Source of the DNA: Sphingomonas mali NBRC 15500
GTDB taxonomy: Bacteria; Pseudomonadota; Alphaproteobacteria; Sphingomonadales; Sphingomonadaceae
NCBI RefSeq assembly: GCF_001598415.1
Contig: NZ_BCYX01000007.1
Location: 62,001 to 126,000, forward strand
Length of the DNA: 64,000 nucleotides
Reading direction: 5' to 3'
Numbering within the stretch: position 1 is the stretch's first letter; each line of letters opens with the position of its first letter. A program made the translations under genes and the position numbers. Below are positions 25,731-35,540 of the stretch, piece after piece. The notes under the pieces were generated by a model that searched no databases, had not been told where the DNA came from, and worked only from the letters and a program-made list of their open reading frames with translations.

Positions 25731-26924
25731 ATGGTGGCGAAACGCGGTTCCATCCTCCGGGATTTCCTCAAGGACGAAGCGGCTGGCGGGATCGTGCTGA
25801 TCGTCGCGGCCGTGCTCGCGATGATCGCGGCCAACTCGCCGCTCGCCGCCGATTATTTCCATCTGCTCCATATCGAAACCGGCCCGGTGCTTGCGCCCAA
25901 GCTCGGGCCGATGACGGTGCATCTGTGGGTCAACGACGCGCTGATGGCGGGGTTCTTTTTCCTCGTCGGGCTCGAGATCAAGCGCGAGCTGATCGACGGC
26001 GAATTATCGCGGCCCGCCGATCGTACCTTGCCGGTGATCGCGGCGGCGGCCGGGATGATCGCTCCCGCCATCGTCTATCTTGCCGTCGTCGCGGGCGATC
26101 CGACCCTGGTGCGCGGATGGGCGATCCCGGCGGCGACCGATATCGCCTTCGCGGTCGGGGTGATGGCGTTGCTCGGATCGCGCGTGCCCGCTCCGCTCAA
26201 ATTGTTTCTGACCACGGTCGCGATCGTCGACGATATGGGCGCGGTGGCGATCATCGCGGTGGCCTATAGCCATGGGCTCGACCTCGTGTCGCTGGCCGGC
26301 GCGGCGGTGGTACTGGGAATCATGATCGCGATGAACCGCGGCGGCGTGGTCCGTCTGCTGCCCTACATCATCCTGTCCGGCCTGCTGTGGTGGCTGGTGC
26401 TGCGATCGGGTGTGCATGCGACGATCGCCGGCGTGCTGGCGGCGATGACGATCCCGATCCGGACCTCGCCGGGCGCGCCCGACAATGCCGAATCACCACT
26501 GCATCGGCTGGAGCACGCGCTCAGCCCGTGGATCGCGTTCATGGTCGTGCCGCTGTTCGGGTTCGCCAATGCCGGCGTGTCGCTGGGCGGCCAGGGGCTC
26601 CATGTCCTTGCCGAGCCGCTGGTGATCGCGGTGGCTGCGGGCCTGTTCGTCGGCAAGCAGACCGGCATGCTCGGCGCCGTCGCGCTCGCGGTAAGGCTGG
26701 GCTGGGCGGAGCGGCCGGGCGGGGCGTCGTGGACGCAGGTCTATGGCGTATTGCTGCTCGCGGGGATCGGCTTCACCATGAGCCTGTTCATCGGCGGGCT
26801 GGCGTTTGTCGATCCGGCGCTGATCGACCGGGTCAAGGTCGGGGTGCTGATCGGATCGATCCTGTCGGGACTGGCAGGGTTCGTGGTGCTGCGCTGGGTG
26901 GCGCGGCCGACGCGTGGGGCATGA
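25731..26924 (+). CDS. nhaA: Na+/H+ antiporter NhaA
   Basis: Inner-membrane antiporter that expels sodium in exchange for protons and supports pH and salt tolerance. The conserved ion-binding pair D167-D168 sits in AIVDDMG, with another key Asp in TDIAFAVG (D137); LEIKREL and GIGFTMSLFIGGLAF are family signatures. About 12 membrane helices over 397 aa. The ATG at 25731 has GGAG seven bases upstream; a GTG one codon earlier is possible. The stop overlaps the next gene's ATG (ATGA). Confidence 0.95.
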   Translation: MVAKRGSILRDFLKDEAAGGIVLIVAAVLAMIAANSPLAADYFHLLHIETGPVLAPKLGPMTVHLWVNDALMAGFFFLVGLEIKRELIDGELSRPADRTLPVIAAAAGMIAPAIVYLAVVAGDPTLVRGWAIPAATDIAFAVGVMALLGSRVPAPLKLFLTTVAIVDDMGAVAIIAVAYSHGLDLVSLAGAAVVLGIMIAMNRGGVVRLLPYIILSGLLWWLVLRSGVHATIAGVLAAMTIPIRTSPGAPDNAESPLHRLEHALSPWIAFMVVPLFGFANAGVSLGGQGLHVLAEPLVIAVAAGLFVGKQTGMLGAVALAVRLGWAERPGGASWTQVYGVLLLAGIGFTMSLFIGGLAFVDPALIDRVKVGVLIGSILSGLAGFVVLRWVARPTRGA

Positions 26925-27928
26925 TGCGCAAATTCTTCGATCCCCGGCAATTGCTCCATGCGCCGGCGCGCGAGCTGCATAATGGCGGCTTCACCGATTA
27001 TGCCGAGACGCCATCGCGCGCCGAGGCGATCCTGGCCGCGATCGGCGGCGCGGAACCGCCCGGGGATCGCGGCGAGGCGCCGATCCTGGCGGTGCACGAT
27101 ATGGATTATGTCGCCTTCCTCAAATCGGCGGCGGCGCGCTGGGCGGAGGCGGGGCGGCCGGGCGATGCGGTCGGCTATGTCTGGCCGGTGGTCGGGCGCC
27201 GGCCGCTGCGACTCGACCGCATCGACGCGCTGCTCGGCCAGTACAGCTTCGACGCCTCGACCCCGCTCACGCCGCACACTTGGCACAGCGCCTATTGGAG
27301 CGCGCAATCGGCGCTGGCCGCGACCCAAGTCGTGCTCGACGGCGAACCCGCCGCCTTCGCCTTGTGCCGCCCGCCCGGCCATCATGCCGGCGCGGACTAT
27401 TATGGCGGCTATTGCCATCTGAACGTTGCAGCGATCGCGGCGCAAGCCGCGCGAAATGCGGGCAAGCGCCGGGTCGCGATCCTCGACATCGACTATCACC
27501 ACGGCAACGGCACGCAGGACATCTTCTGGTCGCGTGGCGATGTGTTCTACGCCTCGCTCCATGCCGATCCAGCGACCGATTACCCTTTTTACTGGGGCCA
27601 TGAGGACGAGGTCGGCGAGGGCGAAGGGCATGGCGCCACGCTCAACCTGCCATTGCCGCAGGGGACGACGCTCGATGCCTTTCGCCGCGCGCAGGCCCGC
27701 GCCTTGCAGGCGATCGCCGATTTCGGCGCCGAACTGCTGGTGGTTAGCTTCGGAGCGGACACCTATATCGGCGATCCCATCTCCGCTTTCAGGATCGAGA
27801 CGTCCGATTATGCCGTGCTTGCCGCCGATATCGCCGCCGCGGGATTGCCGACCGTGATCGTGATGGAAGGCGGCTATGCGGTCGACGCGCTCGGCGAGAA
27901 TGTCGCGAGCCTGTTGAGCGGCTTCTGA
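26921..27928 (+). CDS. Histone deacetylase-like amidohydrolase
   Basis: Zinc amidohydrolase of the arginase/deacetylase superfamily; bacterial members often act on acetylpolyamines or other small acetyl amides. The HDAC signatures are visible: CRPPGHHAG with H154-H155, DIDYHHGNGTQ with zinc ligands D191 and H193, and a later FGADTYIGDP with another ligand. The gene starts within the nhaA stop (ATGATG at 26921) and its own stop shares one base with the MFS gene start, forming a tight nhaA-deacetylase-MFS operon. Physiological substrate unknown; 335 aa. Confidence 0.9.
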   Translation: MMRKFFDPRQLLHAPARELHNGGFTDYAETPSRAEAILAAIGGAEPPGDRGEAPILAVHDMDYVAFLKSAAARWAEAGRPGDAVGYVWPVVGRRPLRLDRIDALLGQYSFDASTPLTPHTWHSAYWSAQSALAATQVVLDGEPAAFALCRPPGHHAGADYYGGYCHLNVAAIAAQAARNAGKRRVAILDIDYHHGNGTQDIFWSRGDVFYASLHADPATDYPFYWGHEDEVGEGEGHGATLNLPLPQGTTLDAFRRAQARALQAIADFGAELLVVSFGADTYIGDPISAFRIETSDYAVLAADIAAAGLPTVIVMEGGYAVDALGENVASLLSGF

Positions 27929-29151
27929 TGCCGCTGGCCAAGGGCAGCGCCGATTATCGCCGGTTGACGATGGCGATGTTGTTCGCCGGGTTCTCGACCT
28001 TCTCGCTGCTCTATTCGGCGCAGCCGTTGCTGCCGCTGTTCGCGCATGACTTCCACCTGAGCGCCGAAGCGGCCAGCCTAGCCGTCGGGCTCGCGACCGG
28101 GCCGCTGGCGGTCGGCATCCTGATCGCGGGCGCGCTGTCCGACCGCTGGGGGCGGCGGCCGATGATGGTCGCGGCGATGTTCCTGGCTGGCGGGTTCAGC
28201 CTGGCGACCGCCGCGGCGCCCGGCTGGCCGGCATTGCTCGCCTTGCGCTTCCTGACCGGGGTTGCGCTGGCCGGCGTGCCGGCGGTGGCGATGGCCTATG
28301 TCAGCGAAGAGGTCGATCATGCCTCGGTCGGCTCGGCGATGGGCCTCTATATCGGCGGCAGCGCGATCGGCGGGATGGCCGGGCGGCTCGGGGTCAGCCT
28401 GTTGACCGATGTCGCGGGCTGGCGCGGCGCGGTGGCGTTGGTCGGGGTGGCGGGGATCGCAATGGCGGAGGCGTTCCGCCGGCTCGCCCCGGAATCGCGG
28501 CATTTCGTTCGCTCGGCACCGCCGCTGGGCGAGGTGGCGCGCGGTTTCCTCGACCTGTTTCGCGACCGCGCGATGCAGCTGCTGTTTCTCGAGGCGTTCG
28601 TGCTGATGGGCGTATTCGTCAGCATCTACAATTATGCCGGTTTCCGGCTGATGGCGCCGCCCTATTCGCTGGGACACGCCGCGGTCGGCGCGATCTTCCT
28701 GCTTTATCTGCTCGGGTCGTGGAGCTCGGCCTGGTTCGGCGGCGTCGCCGGTCGGCTGGGGCGTCGGCGGATCTTCTGGATGCCCGTCGTGCTGCTGATC
28801 GTTGGCGTGGCGCTGACCGCGGCCGGGCCGCTCGCCCTGGTCGTGGCGGGGATCGGCGTCGTGACGATCGGTTTCTTCGGCGCGCATTCGATCGCCAGCG
28901 CCTGGGTCGGCCGCCGCGCCCTCGCGCAACGCGGGCAGGCAGCCGCGCTCTATCTGTTCTTCTATTATGCGGGATCGAGCGTGCTGGGGTCGTTGTGCGG
29001 GATCGCCTGGACGCGCGCGGGCTGGCCCGGGGTAGCGTGGTTCTGCGGGGCACTCGGCACGATCGCGTTGATCCTGGGGCTGATCCTCAGGACGATCCCG
29101 CCGCTGCCGCAGAACGAGGTGACGCCGCCCAAGCCGCTCGGCACCGACTGA
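27928..29151 (+). CDS. MFS transporter, YnfM-like
   Basis: Twelve-helix major facilitator (407 aa), close in pattern to YnfM/arabinose-efflux-type drug:H+ antiporters. The motif A loop between helices 2 and 3 reads GALSDRWGRRP near 68-78, and RFLTGVALAGVPAVAMAYVSEE carries the motif B-like arginine. Start ATG overlaps the preceding stop by one base (TGATG). It is the last gene of the nhaA operon and is followed by a terminator. Substrate not predictable; export of a deacetylase substrate or product is one possibility. Confidence 0.88.
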   Translation: MPLAKGSADYRRLTMAMLFAGFSTFSLLYSAQPLLPLFAHDFHLSAEAASLAVGLATGPLAVGILIAGALSDRWGRRPMMVAAMFLAGGFSLATAAAPGWPALLALRFLTGVALAGVPAVAMAYVSEEVDHASVGSAMGLYIGGSAIGGMAGRLGVSLLTDVAGWRGAVALVGVAGIAMAEAFRRLAPESRHFVRSAPPLGEVARGFLDLFRDRAMQLLFLEAFVLMGVFVSIYNYAGFRLMAPPYSLGHAAVGAIFLLYLLGSWSSAWFGGVAGRLGRRRIFWMPVVLLIVGVALTAAGPLALVVAGIGVVTIGFFGAHSIASAWVGRRALAQRGQAAALYLFFYYAGSSVLGSLCGIAWTRAGWPGVAWFCGALGTIALILGLILRTIPPLPQNEVTPPKPLGTD

Positions 29152-29501
29152 AATAATTTCGTCACGAGCGGGAACCCGGCGCGACACGGAGCGTTTTTAC
29201 CTGGCTTGAACGAAAGAGAGAGCATTTCGACGATCAGACGCTTCACGCGTAGGATCGTCTTAGGGAGCCCCGCCGCACCATGTGCGACGGGGCTTACTCT
29301 TTTGGGGCTGACAGCCTGGACCTGGTTTATCCGGCGCTGTCGAAGCGGCTTTGGATGGCACCTCTCCCAAACGGCAACGACGCGGAAGCAAGTTCCGCGT
29401 CGTCGGTCGGCGCTGGAGCGCCGCCGGCCGTGCCCGCGCGTGCGCTCTGCGCTTTGCTTGCTCGCACTGGCGCGTAGCCTCAGGCTACGCGCCTCGCGCG
29501 G
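29152..29501. other. Intergenic region rich in stem-loops
   Basis: 350 bases between the convergent MFS and etfA genes. It contains the MFS terminator (29266-29303), a perfect 11-bp hairpin ACGACGCGGAA/TTCCGCGTCGT (29378-29404) and a 12-bp hairpin GGCGCGTAGCCT/AGGCTACGCGCC (near 29469-29493) just beyond the etfA stop. No coding frame is convincing. Confidence 0.6.
29266..29303 (+). terminator. Rho-independent terminator after the MFS gene
   Basis: The stem AGCCCCG with CGGGGCT encloses a second stem CGCA/TGCG and is followed by TACTCTTTT on the plus strand. Confidence 0.8.
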
Positions 29502-30434
29502 TCAGAGTTTCTCCGTCAGCTCCGGCACGATCTTGAACAGATCGCCGACCAGGCCGATGTCCGCGACCTGGAAGATCGGGGCGTCCTCGTCCTTGTTGAT
29601 CGCGATGATCGTCTTCGAGTCCTTCATGCCCGCCAGATGCTGAATCGCGCCCGAAATGCCGATCGCCATATAGACTTCGGGGGCAACGATCTTGCCGGTC
29701 TGGCCGACTTGATAGTCGTTGGGGACATAGCCCGCATCGACCGCGGCGCGCGACGCGCCGACCGCGGCGCCGAGCTTGTCGGCGAGCGGCTCGATCACCG
29801 CGTGGAAGTTCTCGCTCGAGGCGAGCGCGCGGCCGCCCGAGACGATGACCTTGGCGCTGGTCAGTTCGGGGCGCTCGAGCTTGGCGATTTCCGACCCGAC
29901 ATAGGTCGAGACCGACTGCTCCAGCCCGGCGCCGTCGGTCGACACGACCGTGGCAGTGCCGCCCTCGGGCGCGGCCTTCTCGAACGCGGTGCCGCGCACG
30001 GTGATGACCAGCTTCTTGTCGCTGGTCTGTACCGTGGCAATCGCGTTGCCGGCATAGATCGGGCGCGTGAACGTATCGGCGCTTTCGACGGACAGAATGT
30101 CGCTGATCTGCATCACGTCGAGCAGAGCGGCGACGCGCGGCGCGATGTTCTTGCCGTTCGACGTGGCGGGCGCGAGGAACGCGTCGTGATCGGCCATCAA
30201 TTTGACCACCAACGGCGCGACCGTTTCGGCCAGCGGATGTTCGAGCGCTTCATTGTCGGCGGTCAGCACGTTGCTGACCCCGGCGATCTTCGCTGCCTCG
30301 GCGGCGACGGCATCGACGCCTGATCCGGCGACCAGCAGATCGACCTCGCCGAGCTTGGAAGCGGCGGTGACCACGGCGAGCGTGGCGTCCTTGACGGTCT
30401 TGCCGTCATGTTCGACCCAGACGAGCGTCTTCAT
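29502..30434 (-). CDS. etfA: Electron transfer flavoprotein alpha subunit
   Basis: FAD-carrying subunit of ETF, which takes electrons from acyl-CoA and other dehydrogenases and passes them to ETF:quinone oxidoreductase. The C-terminal FAD domain is clear: VSGGRALAS near 199-207, [22 protein letters not shown] near 227-248 (arginine and QxGQTG flavin contacts) and IGISGAIQH. Length 310 aa is normal. Its ATG overlaps the etfB stop by four bases. Confidence 0.96.
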   Translation of the reverse strand: MKTLVWVEHDGKTVKDATLAVVTAASKLGEVDLLVAGSGVDAVAAEAAKIAGVSNVLTADNEALEHPLAETVAPLVVKLMADHDAFLAPATSNGKNIAPRVAALLDVMQISDILSVESADTFTRPIYAGNAIATVQTSDKKLVITVRGTAFEKAAPEGGTATVVSTDGAGLEQSVSTYVGSEIAKLERPELTSAKVIVSGGRALASSENFHAVIEPLADKLGAAVGASRAAVDAGYVPNDYQVGQTGKIVAPEVYMAIGISGAIQHLAGMKDSKTIIAINKDEDAPIFQVADIGLVGDLFKIVPELTEKL

Positions 30435-31177
30435 TTGGCGACTCCCAGAGCCTTGAGTTTGGCGACCAGCTCATCGACATCGGCGACCTTGACGCCGGCG
30501 GTGCGCTTGGGCGGTTCGACGACCTTGAGCGTCGTCAGCCGCGGCGTGACGTCGACCCCGTAATCGGCCGGCGTCTTCTGATCGAGCGGCTTCGACTTGG
30601 CCTTCATGATGTTGGGCAGCGAAGCATAGCGCGGCTCGTTGAGGCGAAGGTCGGTGGTGATGATCGCGGGTAGCGACAGCTTCTCGGTCTCCGACCCGCC
30701 ATCGACTTCGCGCGTCACGGTGACGCTGTCCGCGGTCAGGTCGACCTTCGAGGCGAAGGTCGCCTGGCCGACGCCGAGCAGGCCCGCGAGCATCTGGCCG
30801 GTCTGGTTGTTGTCGTCGTCGATCGCCTGCTTGCCCAGGATCACCAGATCGGGCTTCTCGGCCTCGACGATCGCCTTCAAGAGCTTGGCGACGCCCAGCG
30901 GCTCGACCTTCTCGTCCGAGACGACGAGGATCGCGCGGTCGGCACCCATTGCGAGCGCGGTACGCAAGGTTTCCTGCGATTTCTGCTCGCCGATCGACAC
31001 GGCGACGATCTCGGTGACGCCCTTGTCTTTCAGGCGGATCGCTTCTTCGACCGCGATCTCGTCGAACGGGTTCATCGACATCTTGACGTTGGCCAGGTCG
31101 ACCCCCGTCCCGTCCGCTTTCACGCGGGGCTTTACGTTATAGTCAAGCACGCGCTTGACCGGCACCAAGACTTTCAT
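30431..31177 (-). CDS. etfB: Electron transfer flavoprotein beta subunit
   Basis: AMP-binding partner of EtfA. It begins [16 protein letters not shown] and has the signature region [22 protein letters not shown] near 119-140 (quoted in part: [12 protein letters not shown]). The ATG at 31177 is preferred (248 aa) because AGGAG lies eight bases before it; a GTG three codons upstream is also in frame. First gene of etfBA. Confidence 0.96.
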   Translation of the reverse strand: MKVLVPVKRVLDYNVKPRVKADGTGVDLANVKMSMNPFDEIAVEEAIRLKDKGVTEIVAVSIGEQKSQETLRTALAMGADRAILVVSDEKVEPLGVAKLLKAIVEAEKPDLVILGKQAIDDDNNQTGQMLAGLLGVGQATFASKVDLTADSVTVTREVDGGSETEKLSLPAIITTDLRLNEPRYASLPNIMKAKSKPLDQKTPADYGVDVTPRLTTLKVVEPPKRTAGVKVADVDELVAKLKALGVAK

Positions 31178-31244
31178 TCCATCCACTCCTGTGGTCCCAA
31201 CTCCTTCCCGGGGAGGAGAGGAGGAGGTTAGAAACTTCTAGCAC

Positions 31245-31440
31245 CCTTCTCCCTTGAGGGGAGAAGGATACCGCAGCTTGGCGGCGTAACCGCCTAGCGG
31301 AGGTTGGATGAGGGTGGTGCGATTGCCTCGGCAATCGCGCGCTCGCCAGTGCGAGCGCTTACCCCTCACCCAGCTCCGACTAGGGCCGCGCGAAATGCGC
31401 GACCCAAGTCTGCGCAACCCTCTCCCTCAAGGGGAGAGGG
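31245..31440. repeat. Multi-stem palindromic repeat, family 2 copy 2
   Basis: The ends are CCTTCTCCC-TTGAG-GGAGAAGG (31245-31267) and CCCTCTCCC-TCAAG-GGGAGAGGG (31418-31440). Between them are further palindromes such as CGATTGCCTCGGCAATCG (about 31319-31337). Layout and edge sequence echo 15422-15553. It fills the gap between sucC and etfB. Confidence 0.7.
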
Positions 31441-31448
31441 TTTATGGG

Positions 31449-32663
31449 TCAAGCCGCCTTCTTCACTTCGGCCACGATCTTCTGTGCCGCGTCGCCGAGA
31501 TCGTTGGCAGGAACGATCGCCAGGCCGGAATTGGCCAGGATGTCCTTGCCCTGCTGGACGTTGGTGCCTTCGAGCCGGACGACCAAGGGCACGCTCAAAT
31601 TCACTTCCTTGGCGGCCGCGACGATGCCCTCGGCGATGATGTCGCAGCGCATGATGCCGCCGAAGATGTTGACCAGGATGCCCTTCACCGCCGGATCGCT
31701 CAGGATGATCTTGAACGCCGCGGTGACCTTTTCCTTGTTGGCGCCGCCGCCGACGTCGAGGAAATTGGCCGGGAACATGCCGTTCAACTTGATGATGTCC
31801 ATCGTCGCCATCGCCAAGCCGGCGCCGTTGACCATGCAGCCGATATCGCCGTCGAGCTTGATGTACGCCAGGTCGTATTTGGACGCTTCGAGCTCGGCGG
31901 GATCCTCTTCGGTCTCGTCGCGCAGCGCGAGCAGGTCCTTGTGGCGGAACATGGCGTTGCCGTCGAAACCGACCTTGGCATCGAGCACCATCAACTTTGC
32001 CCCAGAATCGCCTGAAGCTTCGGTCACGGCGAGCGGGTTGATCTCGATCTGCTCGGCATCGGTGCCGAGAAAGGCGTCGTACAATTTGGACGCCACGTTG
32101 GCCGCCTGCTTGGCGAGATCGCCTTTGAGCTCGAGGGCGGCGGCAACGGCGCGGCCGTGGTGGGGCATGAAGCCGGTCGCGGGGTCGACGTCGATCGCGT
32201 GGATCTTCTCGGGGGTGTCGTGCGCCACGGTCTCGATATCCATGCCGCCTTCGGTCGAGGCGACCATCGAAATCCGGCCAGTCGCGCGATTGACGAGGAG
32301 CGCGAGGTAGAATTCCTTGGCGATGTCGACGCCATCGGTGACGTAGAGGCGGTTGACCTGCTTGCCGTGCTCGCCGGTCTGGACGGTGACGAGCGTGTTG
32401 CCGAGCATGTCGGCCGCGGCGGCGCGCACCTCATCGAGCGTCTTGGCGAGGCGGACGCCGCCCTTGGCGTCGGGGCCGAGTTCCTTGAACTTGCCCTTGC
32501 CGCGGCCGCCGGCATGGATTTGCGCCTTCACGACATAAAGCGGCCCGGGCAGCTTCTTGGCGGCGTCGACCGCTTCGTCGACGGTCATCGCGGCATAGCC
32601 GGCGGGCACGGGCACGCCGAATTTCGCGAGCAGTTCCTTGGCCTGGTATTCGTGAATGTTCAT
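31449..32663 (-). CDS. sucC: Succinate-CoA ligase (ADP-forming) beta subunit
   Basis: TCA-cycle enzyme subunit that makes ATP from succinyl-CoA. The ATP-grasp domain starts [12 protein letters not shown] and shows [11 protein letters not shown] near 49-59; the C-terminal ligase domain has [12 protein letters not shown] and [11 protein letters not shown]. Length (404 aa) fits. The alpha subunit gene sucD, usually adjacent, is not downstream; a palindromic repeat and etfBA follow instead. In several alphaproteobacteria sucD lies elsewhere, so this is not a defect. Confidence 0.96.
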   Translation of the reverse strand: MNIHEYQAKELLAKFGVPVPAGYAAMTVDEAVDAAKKLPGPLYVVKAQIHAGGRGKGKFKELGPDAKGGVRLAKTLDEVRAAAADMLGNTLVTVQTGEHGKQVNRLYVTDGVDIAKEFYLALLVNRATGRISMVASTEGGMDIETVAHDTPEKIHAIDVDPATGFMPHHGRAVAAALELKGDLAKQAANVASKLYDAFLGTDAEQIEINPLAVTEASGDSGAKLMVLDAKVGFDGNAMFRHKDLLALRDETEEDPAELEASKYDLAYIKLDGDIGCMVNGAGLAMATMDIIKLNGMFPANFLDVGGGANKEKVTAAFKIILSDPAVKGILVNIFGGIMRCDIIAEGIVAAAKEVNLSVPLVVRLEGTNVQQGKDILANSGLAIVPANDLGDAAQKIVAEVKKAA

Positions 32664-32778
32664 GAAGGGCCTTCTCTCGGGTTTTCGAAGAAAGGGAATG
32701 GGGAGGCCTTAAGCACAGCGGGAACGATGAATCCACCCCCGCTCGCCTTGAGCTGTCAGTAGTTCTATAGCGCGCGCG

Positions 32779-33288
32779 ATGACCTGGGCTCTTGGCATGC
32801 TGCTGTTCCTCGCGACCGTGATCGCGATGGAGGGGTTCGCCTATGTGATGCATCGCTGGGTGATGCACGGCCCCGGCTGGTTCCTCCACGCCAGCCATCA
32901 CCGGCCGCGGGCCGGCAGATGGGAACTCAACGATCTCTACGCGGTGATCTTCGCCGTGCCCTCGATCCTGCTGCTGCTTGGCGGCGTCGATCTCGGCTGG
33001 TGGTGGGGGTGTACTTGGATCGGTGCGGGAATCGCGGCCTATGGCGCGATCTATTTCGGGTTCCACGACGTCATCGTCCATCGCCGCGTCGCGACCCGCT
33101 ATCTGCCACGGTCGGCCTATATGAAGCGGATCGTCCAGGCGCACCGCCTGCACCATGTGGTCGAGACGAAACGCGGCGCGGTCAGCTTCGGTTTCCTCTG
33201 GGCGCCGCCGCCGGAGTCGCTCAAGGCCGAGCTCAACCGCCGCGGCAATGCCGGGATTCGCGCGCCGGCTAGCGATCTCGCTCGATAG
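32779..33288 (+). CDS. crtZ: Beta-carotene hydroxylase
   Basis: Membrane di-iron hydroxylase that adds OH to beta-ionone rings to give zeaxanthin, fitting the yellow pigments of sphingomonads. All histidine clusters of the family are present: HRWVMH (25-30), HASHH (37-41), HDVIVH (96-101) and HRLHH (122-126), within four membrane segments. Length 169 aa. It is divergent from sucC with a 115-base gap. No other crt gene is nearby. The ribosome binding site is weak. Confidence 0.94.
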   Translation: MTWALGMLLFLATVIAMEGFAYVMHRWVMHGPGWFLHASHHRPRAGRWELNDLYAVIFAVPSILLLLGGVDLGWWWGCTWIGAGIAAYGAIYFGFHDVIVHRRVATRYLPRSAYMKRIVQAHRLHHVVETKRGAVSFGFLWAPPPESLKAELNRRGNAGIRAPASDLAR

Positions 33289-33307
33289 ATACGGGCATCA
33301 ACGCGCG

Positions 33308-34057
33308 GTGATTCTCGACTGGCATTTCTATGCGCTGGCGATCCCGGCGGTGCTGATGCTCGGCCTGTCCAAGGGCGGGTTCGCGGGACTCGGCGCGCTG
33401 TCGCTGCCGATGCTCGCCTTCGCCATCTCGCCGGTCCAGGCGGCGGCGATCCTGTTGCCGATCCTGATCGTGCAGGATGTGGTCGGGGTCTGGGCGTTCC
33501 GCCGCACGGTCGACTGGCGACTGCTCGGCTGGATGATGCCCGGGGCGATCCTGGGGATCGTGCTCGGCTATCTGTTCGCCGCGCGCTTGTCGGAAAGCGC
33601 GGTGCTCGGCGCGGTCGGTGCGATCTCGTTGCTGTTCGGCCTCTATCGCCTCTGGGCCGATCGCAATGGTCCGCCACAAATGGCCAAGGGATTTCCCGAG
33701 TGGCTCGGCATGCTGTTCGGAATCGCCTCGGGTTTCACCAGCCAGATCGCCCATGCCGGCCAACCGCCATTCCAAGTCTGGGTGTTGCCGCGCCGCCTGC
33801 CGCGCGATGTGTTGGTCGGGACGACCGCGATCTTCTTCGCCGCGGTCAATTGGATCAAGGTGCCGGCCTATATCGCGCTCGGCCAGTTCACCCAGGCCAA
33901 TCTGCTGACCGCCGCAATGCTCCTGCCAGTCGCGATCGCCTCGACCTTCGCCGGCGTCTGGCTGGTGCGGCGCGTCTCGGCCGAGCGCTTCTATGCTGCG
34001 ATTTACGTGCTGATGGTGCTGGTCGGGGCAAAATTGCTGTGGGACGCCCTCGCCTGA
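33308..34057 (+). CDS. TauE/SafE (TSUP) family permease
   Basis: Integral membrane protein with about eight helices, of the family linked to export of sulphite, sulphoacetate or other organic anions. The two repeats begin with LMLGLSKGGFAGLGALSLP near 14-32 and SGFTSQIAHAGQPPF near 140-154, both typical of TSUP. A GTG at 33308 gives 249 aa and starts just before the first helix; an ATG at 33248 would overlap crtZ. Neither has a strong ribosome binding site. The substrate is unknown. Confidence 0.83.
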   Translation: MILDWHFYALAIPAVLMLGLSKGGFAGLGALSLPMLAFAISPVQAAAILLPILIVQDVVGVWAFRRTVDWRLLGWMMPGAILGIVLGYLFAARLSESAVLGAVGAISLLFGLYRLWADRNGPPQMAKGFPEWLGMLFGIASGFTSQIAHAGQPPFQVWVLPRRLPRDVLVGTTAIFFAAVNWIKVPAYIALGQFTQANLLTAAMLLPVAIASTFAGVWLVRRVSAERFYAAIYVLMVLVGAKLLWDALA

Positions 34058-34125
34058 CCGCGTATCGGTCCGGATCGGCCGGGTCTTTGCCAAATGTTAA
34101 GAGCGGCCGGGCGATACTGTGTGTC

Positions 34126-34458
34126 ATGGACGCCCATATGTTCGGATTCGATCGAGCGACTGGCGATGACGAAGAGCATCGCCACCAGCAGCGCGTCCCG
34201 ATCGTCATGCGGGCGCGATTGCGCGATCGGCACTCCAACAAATATGATGTTCGCCTGCTCGATCTGTCGGTCACGGGTTTCCGCGCGGAGGCGCATTATT
34301 CGCTCGATGCGGGGCAGATCGTCTGGCTGGCGATTCCCGGCATGCAGGGACTGGAAGCGACGATCGCCTGGCGCCACGGTCTGGAGATCGGCTGCAGTTT
34401 CCGTCAGCCGCTCTACCCGCCGGTGCTCGATCATATCGTCAAGACGCTGGGGCATTAG
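34126..34458 (+). CDS. PilZ domain protein
   Basis: Single-domain PilZ protein (110 aa), a likely c-di-GMP receptor. Arginines in QQRVPIVMRARL (R23, R29) precede the binding strand, and DLSVTGF (46-52) matches the (D/N)xSxxG motif. The first arginine motif is looser than the canonical RxxxR, so binding should be tested. The ATG at 34126 follows a short gap after the permease; the frame upstream in the same phase is the permease's shadow. Confidence 0.85.
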   Translation: MDAHMFGFDRATGDDEEHRHQQRVPIVMRARLRDRHSNKYDVRLLDLSVTGFRAEAHYSLDAGQIVWLAIPGMQGLEATIAWRHGLEIGCSFRQPLYPPVLDHIVKTLGH

Positions 34459-34718
34459 GCCGTAGTCTCGTAACAAGCGGCCTGTCTGCTTCCGACCCAT
34501 AGCCGACAAGCTGGCGTCGCATTGATCCAATACGCTGACCCTTTCGTGACGATACCGATTGGATGCCAGAATTTGGCCGGACGTGCCGATCGGCCAAGGG
34601 GAAGCGACGTTGGCAACAATGGCGAGCCCCGGTGCGACGCGGCTTACGGACGAACGCAGGTTCTTCGGAAGGGGGCCGGACCTAATCGGGCCGGGGATCG
34701 AAACAGGGGAGAAAAATC

Positions 34719-35540
34719 ATGGCGACAGTCGCAGACGCTCAATTCGGGGAGCGCCGCGATGATCATCCATCGGGCATGCCGCGCGCACATTCCGTCGACC
34801 GTTGGATCTTCGTCGGTATGGCGCTCTGGTTTATCGCCATCGTCCTGGTGGGCTTCGTTCCGGATTCGATGATGAAGGTGGCGATGATCAAAGCTGGAGC
34901 GAGAGCGCCTTTTCCTTTCATTCTGCACGTTCACGCTGTGCTGATGGGCAGCTTTCTCCTGCTGCTGCTTTCGCAAACGGTCATGGTCGCGACGGGACGC
35001 GGCGCGCTACACAAGCAAGTCGGCATCGCGGCATATGTGCTGGTACCAGCCCTGATAGGCGTTGGATTTCTCCTGGCGCCGACCATGTACTACCAGGTCT
35101 GGGGCGGGGCGAAATTCGGCCCGCCTAACGTCCGGTCAGCATTGGCGCCGATCGTGCCGATCGTGGAGAATATCCTGTTGCTTCAGATCAGCGCGGGCGT
35201 GCTCTTCGGCATTTTCATGACAATTGCACTGAAAGCGCGCGCAACGAACTCGGGACTGCACAAGCGGATGATGTTCCTCGCGACCGCGGTACCGCTCGGT
35301 GCTGCAATCGACCGGATGTCCTGGCTGCCGTCCAGCATGCCCGGGAGCCCATGGGCGAGTTACGTCTACGTGTTGGCCAGCCTCGCCCCATTATTCGTCT
35401 GGGACCTGGTTCGTCACCGTCGGGTTCATCAGGCCTATTGGGTGTTCCTCGCGTTTTACATTCCTGCGACGACTTTGGTCGTCATGGCTTGGGACAAGCC
35501 TTGGTGGCATGCGACGGCGCATCGCATAATGCGCGTGTAA
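34719..35540 (+). CDS. Predicted inner-membrane protein, 273 aa
   Basis: Function unknown. A soluble 25-residue N-terminus is followed by about seven membrane helices. Histidines recur at membrane edges (HVHAVLMG near 70-77, HKQVG, HKRMMF, HRRVHQAYW), a pattern compatible with haem or metal binding and reminiscent of DUF2306-type membrane proteins; this is by eye. The start has an excellent AGGGGAGA ribosome binding site. It stands alone between PilZ and a stretch of gene fragments. Confidence 0.75.
   Translation: MATVADAQFGERRDDHPSGMPRAHSVDRWIFVGMALWFIAIVLVGFVPDSMMKVAMIKAGARAPFPFILHVHAVLMGSFLLLLLSQTVMVATGRGALHKQVGIAAYVLVPALIGVGFLLAPTMYYQVWGGAKFGPPNVRSALAPIVPIVENILLLQISAGVLFGIFMTIALKARATNSGLHKRMMFLATAVPLGAAIDRMSWLPSSMPGSPWASYVYVLASLAPLFVWDLVRHRRVHQAYWVFLAFYIPATTLVVMAWDKPWWHATAHRIMRV

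Noticed and set aside
31449..32663. A broken succinate-CoA ligase operon because sucD is missing
   Set aside because: sucC is full length and intact; sucD is commonly located elsewhere in alphaproteobacteria.
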